DNA of 44,279 nt from Pseudooceanicola nanhaiensis (GTDB lineage: Bacteria; Pseudomonadota; Alphaproteobacteria; Rhodobacterales; Rhodobacteraceae), in the NCBI RefSeq assembly GCF_020171315.1, contig NZ_JAIUZP010000020.1, positions 1-44,279 on the forward strand. The letters run 5' to 3'. The notes beneath the pieces were generated by a model, which worked only from the letters and a program-made list of their open reading frames with translations, was not told the origin of the DNA and did not search any database. Below, piece by piece: positions 26,819-34,224 of this stretch. The stretch's first letter is position 1. Every line of letters starts with the position of its first letter. The position numbers and the translations under genes are program-made.

Positions 26819-28096
26819 ATGGGCCTGTCCATCCTTTTCGGCATCTTCGGCCTCGGCCTGATCTCGGGCATGCCGGTTGCCTTCGCCCTTGGCCTCGCCA
26901 CCGTGGCAGGCTTCCTCTACGAGGGCCTGCCGCTCTTCATCGGGTTCCAGCGGATCATGTCCGGCATCTCGGTCTTCTCGCTGCTGGCAATCCCCTTCTT
27001 TATCTTCGCGGGCGAACTGATGATGCAGGGCGGCATCGCGGGCCGTCTGGTGCGCCTTGCGGCCTCGGCCGTGGGCAAATCCCGCGGCGGCCTCGGCGTG
27101 GTGAACGTGGCCTCCTCGATGCTCTTCGGCGGCATCTCGGGCTCGGCCGTGGCCGATACCTCGGCGCTCGGTTCGATCCTGATGCCGGTGATGAAGGAGA
27201 AGGGCTATGACGCGGATTACGCCGTCAACGTGACCGTGACCTCCTCGGTCGCCGGTGTCGTCATCCCGCCGTCGCACAACATGATCCTCTATGCGGTGGC
27301 GGCGGGCGGCGTGTCCGTGTCGCAGCTCTTCCTCGCGGGGATCGTGCCCGGCATCCTGATGTGCCTCTGCCTCGGCGTCGTCGCCTGGTACATCGCGGTC
27401 CGGCGCGGCTACCCGGCCGAGGAGTTTCCCGGCTGGCACGCCCTGGCGATCAGCTTTGCCGTGGCCATCCCGGGCCTGCTGACGGCGGTCATCATCGTCG
27501 GCGGCGTGCTGTCGGGCGTCATGACGGTGACGGAATCCGGGGCCTTCGGCGCGATCTGGGCCATCCTGGTCACGACCTTCGTCTACCGCGAACTCACCTG
27601 GCCCCGGTTCAAGCTGGCGGTCCGCTCGGCCGTGCGCACCACCGCGCTCGTCATGATCCTGGTGGCCACCGCCTCGTCCTTTGCCTACCTGCTGGCGCTC
27701 TACCGGGTGCCGGACAACCTGGCCTCCTTCGTCACCTCGATCTCGTCGAACCCCTTCGTCATCCTGCTGCTGCTGAACCTGACGCTGCTGGTTCTGGGGA
27801 TGATCATGGACATGGCGGCGCTGATCCTGATCTGCACGCCCATCTTCCTGCCCGTGGTGGTGGGGATCGGCATGGACCCCGCCCAGTTCGGCGTCATCAT
27901 GATGATGAACCTCGGCCTTGGCCTGTGCACCCCGCCGGTGGGGGCCTGCCTCTTCGTGGGCTGCGTCGTCGGCGGCATCCGCATCGAACAGGCCGTGCGG
28001 ACGATCTGGCCCTTCTACGCTGCGATCTTCGTCGCGCTGATGCTGGTGACCTATGTCCCGGCCTTCTCGATGACCCTTCCCAATCTGCTGAAATAG
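26819..28096 (+). CDS. dctM: TRAP transporter large permease subunit
   Basis: 425 residues, about twelve membrane segments. DctM hallmarks are IPFFIFAGELMMQGGIAGRLV, FGGISGSAVADTSALGSILMPVM and VVIPPSHNMILYAVA. It carries the sodium-coupled transport path. The start is immediately after the dctQ stop, with no gap. The TAG stop overlaps the AGGAG ribosome site of udh. Confidence 0.94.
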   Translation: MGLSILFGIFGLGLISGMPVAFALGLATVAGFLYEGLPLFIGFQRIMSGISVFSLLAIPFFIFAGELMMQGGIAGRLVRLAASAVGKSRGGLGVVNVASSMLFGGISGSAVADTSALGSILMPVMKEKGYDADYAVNVTVTSSVAGVVIPPSHNMILYAVAAGGVSVSQLFLAGIVPGILMCLCLGVVAWYIAVRRGYPAEEFPGWHALAISFAVAIPGLLTAVIIVGGVLSGVMTVTESGAFGAIWAILVTTFVYRELTWPRFKLAVRSAVRTTALVMILVATASSFAYLLALYRVPDNLASFVTSISSNPFVILLLLNLTLLVLGMIMDMAALILICTPIFLPVVVGIGMDPAQFGVIMMMNLGLGLCTPPVGACLFVGCVVGGIRIEQAVRTIWPFYAAIFVALMLVTYVPAFSMTLPNLLK

Positions 28097-28107
28097 GAGC
28101 TGACCGT

Positions 28108-28902
28108 ATGAAACGACTGCTCATCACCGGCGCGGCCGGAAACCTTGGACAACTGGCGCGGGCGCGCCTCACCCACATGGCCGATGTGCTGCGCCTGTCC
28201 GACATCGCCGATCTGGGCCCTGCCGGGCCCGGCGAGGAGGTCGTGACCTGCGATCTGGGGGACGAGGCCGCGGTGCACGATCTAGTCAAGGACTGCGACG
28301 GCATCCTGCACCTGGGGGGCGTCTCAGTCGAACGGCCCTGGGACCAGATCCAGCGCGGCAACATCACGGGTGTCTACAACCTCTACGAGGCCGCCCGCGC
28401 CCATGGCCTGCCGCGCATCTTCTTTGCCTCGTCCAACCACGCCATCGGCTACTATCGCCAGGACGAGGTGATCGACACCCGCGCCCCGCAGAAACCCGAC
28501 GGTCTCTACGGCGTCTCCAAGTGTTTCGGGGAGGCGATGGCCTCGCTCTATCACTCCAAGTTCGGGCAGGAGACGGCGCTGATCCGCATCGGGTCGTGCT
28601 TCGAGAAGCCGCGCGACCGGCGGATGCTGGCGACCTGGATGTCGCCCGATGATTTCGTCAGCCTCGTGGAATGCGTCTTCCGCGCGCCGATGCTGGGCTG
28701 TCCGGTGATCTGGGGCGTGTCGGACAACGACGAGGGCTGGTGGAACACCGAGACCGCGCGCCTGATCGGCTGGCGGCCCAAGGATAACTCCGAGGCCTTC
28801 CGTGCCGAGGTCGAAGCCGCCGCCCCCTGCCCGCCTCGCGATGCGCCCGAAAGCGTCTATCAAGGCGGCAAGTTCACCTCGGAGCCGATTCACAAGGGCT
28901 GA
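28108..28902 (+). CDS. udh: NAD-dependent uronate dehydrogenase
   Basis: 264-residue extended short-chain dehydrogenase. The NAD motif GAAGNLG is at residues 8-14 and the catalytic pair is Tyr134/Lys138 in YGVSK. ASSNHAIGYY and the acidic DLGD after the second strand (NAD preference) are also seen. Length and motifs match Agrobacterium Udh, which oxidises D-galacturonate or D-glucuronate to the aldaro-1,5-lactone, the first step before Gli and Gci. TAGGAG lies nine bases before the ATG. It closes the dctPQM-udh operon. Confidence 0.92.
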   Translation: MKRLLITGAAGNLGQLARARLTHMADVLRLSDIADLGPAGPGEEVVTCDLGDEAAVHDLVKDCDGILHLGGVSVERPWDQIQRGNITGVYNLYEAARAHGLPRIFFASSNHAIGYYRQDEVIDTRAPQKPDGLYGVSKCFGEAMASLYHSKFGQETALIRIGSCFEKPRDRRMLATWMSPDDFVSLVECVFRAPMLGCPVIWGVSDNDEGWWNTETARLIGWRPKDNSEAFRAEVEAAAPCPPRDAPESVYQGGKFTSEPIHKG

Positions 28903-29406
28903 GCCAGCCTCTGGCAAGCCCGAGGTGTCACCTTCACCCCGACACAGACATTGGCCGCGCTTTGCCGTGCGGCCAATCCACGCCCAAGAGCGTCGCGCTG
29001 CCCCTCACGTCGGACACAAGGCGCGCCCATGAGCGCCCGGCAGCCCGAAGCCTGCGCCGGCAGGAGCTGACGGCTCAACATGGCGGACGACCCTGCCCGC
29101 TCAAGAGCGGGCGCGGCCATCAACCCGCACCTCTACCCCGCGGCCCGCAATGCCTCCGGGGCCTCGAACACCTGTGGTTCGACAATCGACGCAATGCTGA
29201 ACGACTTGAACCCGCCACATAGCGCCGAAACCGGCCCAAACCGGACCTTCGCTAGGTTCGGCCTCGCTGCCGCGCAGCTTCCCAAAACCGGCCATCGGTG
29301 GCATCGTGCAGCATGTTCTGGCACGCCAAGGTCAGCTGTGCGGACAATGCTGCCGAATGAAGCCCTCGTCTCAACGTCTGGTTCGCGAAGTGTTCAGCAT
29401 TCCCAA
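28903..29406. other. Intergenic region with two hairpins, no supported gene
   Basis: An inverted repeat ATTGGCCGC/GCGGCCAAT (28950-28977) about 50 bp after udh may mark the transcript end. A second one, GCCCGCTC-AA-GAGCGGGC (29095-29112), follows. The remaining sequence has short open frames on both strands without signatures; it may hold decayed sequence at the border of the pectin cassette. Confidence 0.4.
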
Positions 29407-30054
29407 TTACTGTTCAGGTTTCCCAGACACGGCAAGCCGCAAAGCTAGGCCGATAAAGAACAGGCCCGCGATACCATCCATCCATTTCCCAAAACTGGTA
29501 CGTGCCAGCCAACCGGAAGCCTTTCCCGCCGCAAGGCCAATGCAAATGAGGAACGTGATACCTATGACGTTGTGAATGCACCCTAGCAGAAAAATCTGAA
29601 GACCGACGTTGCCAAGTTCGATGCTGATGAATTGCGGCAAGAGCGCCAGGTAGAAAACAACCACTTTCGGGTTCAGAATGTTGGTAATCAATCCACGCCG
29701 AAAAACATTCCATGCGGATATCTCCACAACTGATTGATTTTGATCAAAAGTGTTCGAGTAATTACACCATGATCTGAGCGCTTGAACGCCGAGATAGGCG
29801 AGGTATGCCGCTCCTGCGTATCGCAGAATTTCAAAGGCAGTTGGTGATGCAGCGACCATTGCCGAAATGCCCAGGGCAGCGGCAAGCGCATGAAGAACGG
29901 ACCCTGCTCCGATCCCCAAGGCAGAAGTGATGGCACCTTTAACCCGATGTTGCATTCCGTTTGCGACCACGAAAAGTACATCTGGGCCAGGGGCTACCGC
30001 AAGGGCTGTCGCAAGGAGCACATAGGCAACGGTTAGTGTCGGATCGAGTATCAA
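29407..30054 (-). CDS. LysE/RhtB-family amino-acid exporter
   Basis: 215 residues, about six membrane helices. The LysE/RhtB N-terminal motif LATALAVAPGPDVLFVVANGMQHRVKGAITSALGIGAGSVLHALAAALG and the central GLITNILNPKVVVFYLALLPQF are both clear. It exports amino acids or similar metabolites; the substrate is unknown. Its DNA is visibly lower in GC than the uronate cassette before it, and it stands alone on the minus strand, suggesting separate acquisition. Confidence 0.92.
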   Translation of the reverse strand: MILDPTLTVAYVLLATALAVAPGPDVLFVVANGMQHRVKGAITSALGIGAGSVLHALAAALGISAMVAASPTAFEILRYAGAAYLAYLGVQALRSWCNYSNTFDQNQSVVEISAWNVFRRGLITNILNPKVVVFYLALLPQFISIELGNVGLQIFLLGCIHNVIGITFLICIGLAAGKASGWLARTSFGKWMDGIAGLFFIGLALRLAVSGKPEQ

Positions 30055-30345
30055 AGGGCGGCCTCTCTCAGAGCATTTCCGGCAAGTCGACCTTCGCCGC
30101 TAAGTAGAAATTTGACAAGATGGGCTCTGAACGACCGATCGCTGCGCTCCGAGTGATAGGCCGCTTTCGGGAAATGGTCGCTGCTTAGCCAAGGGTGCTT
30201 CCCCGCGCACTGCTGCCGTTCATGACTTGCGCGGCGAACGGCGGCTCTCCGCCCTTTGGGCGTGTGCCCCTTGCGGCTGAAGCAGGGGGCACACGCCGGC
30301 CCCCTTGGGTTATCTACGGTCAGAGCCCCTCTCTTACGCGGGGTC
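30055..30345. other. Intergenic region with a long inverted repeat
   Basis: Between the end of the PepSY gene and the start of the LysE gene, both minus. It holds perfect 12-bp arms GGCGTGTGCCCC (30259-30270) and GGGGCACACGCC (30286-30297), separated by 15 bases. The repeat is about 50 bp beyond the PepSY stop codon and could serve as transcript end or as a protein-binding site; no T-run follows. No gene seen. Confidence 0.45.
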
Positions 30346-31791
30346 TCATGCCACCCTTCGGCGGCGGCCGATCAGGTGGGCGACCAGTTCGATGGCGAGC
30401 AGAAGCAGCATCGATAGCCCGACAAGCGGAAAGAAGATCCCCGCCACGATAGCCATCCGGAGCAATGTCCGTGGAATGCGCCAGTCGGTCGGCACGGATG
30501 GAATACCCAGGGCGCCAGAGGGGCGGCGTTTCCACCACATGGTTGCGGCCGACACGCACAGGATGACCATCGCGAGACAGGCGAAGAGCAGGACCACCTG
30601 ATTGAGAAGCCCCCACTCCTGCCCCATGTGGACCGAGATGCCCCACTCCGCCCAGCGACCCAGCGTGCCCAGATCGTCGAGACCGGCATCGTAGAGAACC
30701 TCTCCCGAGTAGCGGTCAAGGTGGATGACCCGTTCATAGGTGATGTCGTCCGGGTAGACGGAGGCCGTGAACACCCCGGTTGGCGTGGTCGGCACAGTGA
30801 CGGCGTAGCCCGGCACGAGGCCCAATCGCTCGACCGTCGCGACGACGGTATCGAGGATCGGAAGCACGGTGCCGTCCGGCCCAACATCCGGCGCAGCGAA
30901 GTGCATCGCGTGATCGCCGTGGCCTGCGTGCGCGCCACCCCCAGGGCTTTGCTCGGGGGCCTGCTCAGGGGCTTGCGAAGACGGGATCGGCTGGCGCTCC
31001 ATGATCCAGGGGGCGCGGTCCACCACGTCTTGCGTCGGAACACTGGATTGCGGCGTCTTCGACCAGTAGCCATCGGGCATTCCCAGCCCGAGCGCATAGG
31101 CGGTGTCATAGAATTTCGCGCCCCAGACCCCGGACCAGGGCAGGCCCGTTATGGCAAGGAAGACGATGAAGACACCGGTGTAGATCCCGGTGACCGCATG
31201 CAGATCGCGCCACCAGGGACGGCCCCGCTTGGCCTTGATCTTCAGCGTTCCCACGGTCTTGCGGCCGCGCGGAAGCCACAGGTAGATGCCGCTGGCGACC
31301 AGCAGGACCATCCAGCCCGCTGCGGCTTCGATCAGGCGATTGCCGAACCATCCAACATACTCCAGCGAATGGAGCTTGCGCACGACGTACATCGCCGGGC
31401 TGCCAGCGGCACCGCCGTCCCAGAGCGTGCCCAGCACGCGCCCATCGTAGGGATCGACATAGACCGTGTTGCGCAGCCCGTCGTGGCCTACGATATCGAC
31501 CTCTGCGCTGCGATCGGGCGCGGGGGGCGGCGTGTAGGCGCGCAGCGTGCCGGGGTGGACGGCCAGTGCGGCCTCGGTGATCTGCGATGGCGCAAGGGCC
31601 GCCTGCCCTGCCTCGACGAAGCGCAACGGACGGTGCGCGGCATTGTTGATCTCGTCCTTGAAGAGATAGATCCCACCGGTCACGGCCAGGATCAGGATGA
31701 AGGGCAGGACGACAAGCCCCGCAATGAAGTGCCAGCGCCAGACGGCGCGATAGAGTGCAGCGCCTGCTGCACGGTTCGTGGTGTCAGTCAT
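30346..31791 (-). CDS. PepSY-associated transmembrane protein
   Basis: 481-residue inner-membrane protein of the PepSY_TM family. The first helix carries WRWHFIAGLVVLPFILILAVTGGIYLFKDEIN, a second pair lies near RKLHSLEYVGWFGNRLIEAAAGWMVLLVASGIYLW and DLHAVTGIYTGVFIVFLAITG, and C-terminal helices follow. The His residues in these helices could bind haem, as in the family's proposed ferric-siderophore reductases. A His-rich periplasmic segment (GGGAHAGHGDHAMH) is notable and could bind metal. ATG 31791 has AAGGA eight bases upstream. It is last of a cluster with HupE-type permeases, so a metal-uptake role is inferred. Confidence 0.88.
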   Translation of the reverse strand: MTDTTNRAAGAALYRAVWRWHFIAGLVVLPFILILAVTGGIYLFKDEINNAAHRPLRFVEAGQAALAPSQITEAALAVHPGTLRAYTPPPAPDRSAEVDIVGHDGLRNTVYVDPYDGRVLGTLWDGGAAGSPAMYVVRKLHSLEYVGWFGNRLIEAAAGWMVLLVASGIYLWLPRGRKTVGTLKIKAKRGRPWWRDLHAVTGIYTGVFIVFLAITGLPWSGVWGAKFYDTAYALGLGMPDGYWSKTPQSSVPTQDVVDRAPWIMERQPIPSSQAPEQAPEQSPGGGAHAGHGDHAMHFAAPDVGPDGTVLPILDTVVATVERLGLVPGYAVTVPTTPTGVFTASVYPDDITYERVIHLDRYSGEVLYDAGLDDLGTLGRWAEWGISVHMGQEWGLLNQVVLLFACLAMVILCVSAATMWWKRRPSGALGIPSVPTDWRIPRTLLRMAIVAGIFFPLVGLSMLLLLAIELVAHLIGRRRRVA

Positions 31792-31881
31792 TCGGACATT
31801 CCTTCGACCCGCCTCGCGGGCGGGCACAGGCATAGGTTGGACCCCGCGCCCAAGGCAGCGGGGCCGTCGAGTCTTTGCCGG

Positions 31882-32247
31882 TCAGGCGATCCGCGGAGGG
31901 GCCCGAGTGGAATGATTGATGTTGCGCGCCTGGGCTGCACGCCGCAGGGCCTCTACCTGCCGCCACAGTTCATGCGGCATGAACGCGATGCGCAGATCAG
32001 GTGCGATGAATTGCGGCGGGTCAGGAAGGGCATGACAGAACGGGCAATTGTGCTCGTGACCGTCATGCCCCGCGGGATGGCCACAGAAATCTGCCTCAGC
32101 GGGTCCGAAGGCCATCGCATGGACGGCCCGCGCCATGCTGGTTCTGTCGGGGGCCATGAGGGTTGCCGAGCCAACGCTGCTCACCGCGAGGCAAAAGCCC
32201 AGCACCAGAGCGAAGATGATCGAGGTCCGGACCGTCATGCGGCCCAT
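31882..32247 (-). CDS. Small secreted Cys/His protein, DUF2946-like
   Basis: 121 residues with an N-terminal signal or anchor (TSIIFALVLGFCLAVSSVGSA). The centre is His/Cys-rich, CGHPAGHDGHEHNCPFCHALPDPP, which looks like a metal-binding site and resembles DUF2946-type proteins found beside TonB receptors and PepSY proteins. The start is uncertain: ATG 32247 or 32235, neither with a good ribosome site. It lies between the PepSY gene and the HupE pair. Function unproven; a periplasmic metal-handling role is a guess. Confidence 0.6.
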   Translation of the reverse strand: MGRMTVRTSIIFALVLGFCLAVSSVGSATLMAPDRTSMARAVHAMAFGPAEADFCGHPAGHDGHEHNCPFCHALPDPPQFIAPDLRIAFMPHELWRQVEALRRAAQARNINHSTRAPPRIA

Positions 32248-32511
32248 ATGCCAGCAACGCCCGGAAAGGGGAATGAACTTCTTGGCCGCGAAGCGCTCCT
32301 CAGAGAGCCGGACTCTTCGCCAAGCGCAGCGAAGATCAGCTGTCCGCCCTTGGTGTCGATGCCGGGCGTCATGCTGCGGCGAGCACAGAAATGGCTAGCG
32401 GCCGTTTGCTGCGGCTTGCAGGGACGGCCGCTGTGGGTCATGACCTCCGATCCCGCGGGCGGCGCAATTGGAAACGTGGCCGACCTGTCGCACGCTTCTC
32501 CGAAAATGCCT
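32248..32511. other. Gap in the metal-related cluster
   Basis: 264 bp between the small Cys/His protein and the HupE-like gene. A 68-codon minus-strand frame (32235-32441) has no recognisable signature and a badly spaced ribosome site, so I do not call it a gene. In related clusters a TonB receptor gene often sits near; none is present. Confidence 0.35.
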
Positions 32512-33135
32512 CTACCCGGTCGAAGACAGCAGGAAGGCTGCGATCAGAACCTGAACGGCAGCCAGCCAGGAGGCGGCGATGCGAAGACCGATCCGCATCC
32601 AATGCGCCCGGACTGTCTCGAGTGCAAAACGCGCAAGTCCGGCACCTGCGGCGATCGCGAAACTGGCTGCTGCGAAGATGCCGGCATAGATCGGCGCCCT
32701 CAGTTCCAACCACGCATGACCTTCAAGACTGACGAGCATCGTGAAGAGGGCCACAGTGCCGGAGATGACCAACGCCTCGACGCGACCATGGCGCGGCAGA
32801 AGAGCCGCGAGCGTCGCCGTGCCCATGCCGACGAGGACCAATGCGGGCATCACCCAGCTCTGACCCCATGGCGCCAGAAGGAAACCGACGACATGCGCGC
32901 CAAGGATGACGGGCCAGGCCCTTACCATGCCATCGACCTGCCACAGCGTCAGCAGCAACCCAAGCGAGAGGCAGGGCAACAACGATACGGGCGAGAATAG
33001 CACGGCATTCGAGCCTTCGACGAAAGCATCAAAGGCATTCGTTCCGGTTCCGAAGCTATGGGCACTTGCGGCGGTGGCCGAAAAGATCAAGGCGGCCGTG
33101 AGGGCCGCCCAAGTTTTCCTGAAGGGTCCAAACAT
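32512..33135 (-). CDS. HupE/UreJ-like membrane protein (second copy)
   Basis: 207 residues with signal peptide (ALTAALIFSATAASAHSFGTG) and about six further hydrophobic segments. The N-terminal AHSFGTG after the signal and overall topology resemble HupE/UreJ proteins, but the His-rich metal motifs of true HupE are less clear than in its neighbour. ATG 33135 lies five bases past the HupE stop. The longer open frame upstream is only the shadow of HupE in another frame. Confidence 0.72.
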   Translation of the reverse strand: MFGPFRKTWAALTAALIFSATAASAHSFGTGTNAFDAFVEGSNAVLFSPVSLLPCLSLGLLLTLWQVDGMVRAWPVILGAHVVGFLLAPWGQSWVMPALVLVGMGTATLAALLPRHGRVEALVISGTVALFTMLVSLEGHAWLELRAPIYAGIFAAASFAIAAGAGLARFALETVRAHWMRIGLRIAASWLAAVQVLIAAFLLSSTG

Positions 33136-33140
33136 GGATG

Positions 33141-33740
33141 TCAGGCGATGCCGACGAGGAAGGCCGCGCCGACCAGTGCCACAAGACCACCCGCAGCACG
33201 GACGACCATGGTGCCGACCTGTGACTGGGTCAGGAACCCTATTCCGATCCCAGCCAAGTGAAGCAAGCCCGTGCCGACCACGAAACCGACCGCATACCCG
33301 TAGGCGCTGAAAGCCTCGGGCAGTTCCGCGCCATGGGCGTGTCCGTGGAAAATTGCAAAGAGCCCCACGATCACCGCCGCGACCCAGATTGGCGCCCGAA
33401 CGGCGAAGGCAACAAGCAGGCCCAGAACAACGCCTGACAGGGCAATACCGGTCTCCACCATGGGAATGGGCACGCCAATGATGCCGAGTGCACCACCGAA
33501 GGCCATGACCAGCGGGAAAACCACCGGCAAGATCCATATGGCAGGTGTGCCGAGGAAGGCGCCCCACATCCCGACGGCCACCATTGCGACGACGTGATCC
33601 CACCCCAGGATCGGATGCCAGAAGCCGGACGCGAAGCCTGTATTGATGCCCTCGCCGGTATGGGCGGACGCCTGCGCCGCGATCAAGGCGAGCGGAATCG
33701 CCAGACACAGGCGTCGAGCCCATCTTGCGGTGATCTTCAT
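33141..33740 (-). CDS. HupE/UreJ family nickel/cobalt permease-type protein
   Basis: 199 residues with a signal peptide ending ASAHTGEG and six membrane segments. HupE hallmarks are seen: H-T-G after signal cleavage, FWHPILGWDHVVAMVAVGMWGAFLG, and FAIFHGHAHGAELP. In studied members these His motifs carry Ni2+ or Co2+ across the membrane. It is first in a minus-strand run with the HupE-like protein, the small Cys/His protein and the PepSY protein. Confidence 0.88.
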   Translation of the reverse strand: MKITARWARRLCLAIPLALIAAQASAHTGEGINTGFASGFWHPILGWDHVVAMVAVGMWGAFLGTPAIWILPVVFPLVMAFGGALGIIGVPIPMVETGIALSGVVLGLLVAFAVRAPIWVAAVIVGLFAIFHGHAHGAELPEAFSAYGYAVGFVVGTGLLHLAGIGIGFLTQSQVGTMVVRAAGGLVALVGAAFLVGIA

Positions 33741-34224
33741 GGAATACTCCGTAGGATTGCTCGCTCACCTTATAGGCTTCGCGCGATGTCGCAACGCCGA
33801 TGCGCTTCGTGCCAGACAAGGGCTTGTGCTGAGAACTCGCTCCGCATGGACGCGTAGGGAGTGGCAACTGGCGAAGAGGGCGGAGAGCGGACGTTCAGTT
33901 CGTCTTGGATGAACGGCAGCCTTGCGCACCGAACTGACGTTCGCCGGGTCCTAGACCAACTGTCGCCATTCATAGACCCGAACATGGAAGATGTCGCCCA
34001 ACGGCCTTAGTTCTGCCGCTCACTCTCCGCGCGGCGAAGGCCCATTCACTACATCCCGGCGACATCTCATTCTTTTTGCGTGCAATCTAAGAATGCTGAC
34101 TTTTGCCATATCTGTTTGCGAATCCATTGCGCGAACCGGCACAAACGCACAATACTCGCCAAATTGGAACAGGGGAGCTATAGTTGATTCATGATCTTCA
34201 ACATTTTCAGCATCAGGTGAATCA
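33741..34224. other. Divergent intergenic region, no supported gene
   Basis: Between hupE-type (minus) and the SGNH-like gene (plus). A TATAAG hexamer on the minus strand about 30 bp before hupE may be its -10. CAGTTCG (33896-33902) and CGAACTG (33930-33936) form an interrupted inverted repeat. GC drops toward 34,050, marking the edge of the next island. Confidence 0.35.

Noticed and set aside
25205..27439. A 744-codon minus-strand frame opposite dctPQM
   Set aside because: Antisense shadow of the TRAP genes; composition dominated by His/Arg/Asp/Gly without domains.
27361..28902. 513-codon frame that runs from inside dctM into udh
   Set aside because: Only its last part is real; udh starts at 28108 with its own ribosome site and Rossmann motif, and the earlier part is dctM in a wrong frame.
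30628..33000. A 790-codon plus-strand frame spanning the metal-related cluster
   Set aside because: Runs opposite to three genes with signal peptides and membrane helices; no recognisable domain.
33136..33867. N-terminal extension of the HupE-like frame up to 33867
   Set aside because: This part is HupE read in another frame; the signal peptide and sensible start are at 33135.
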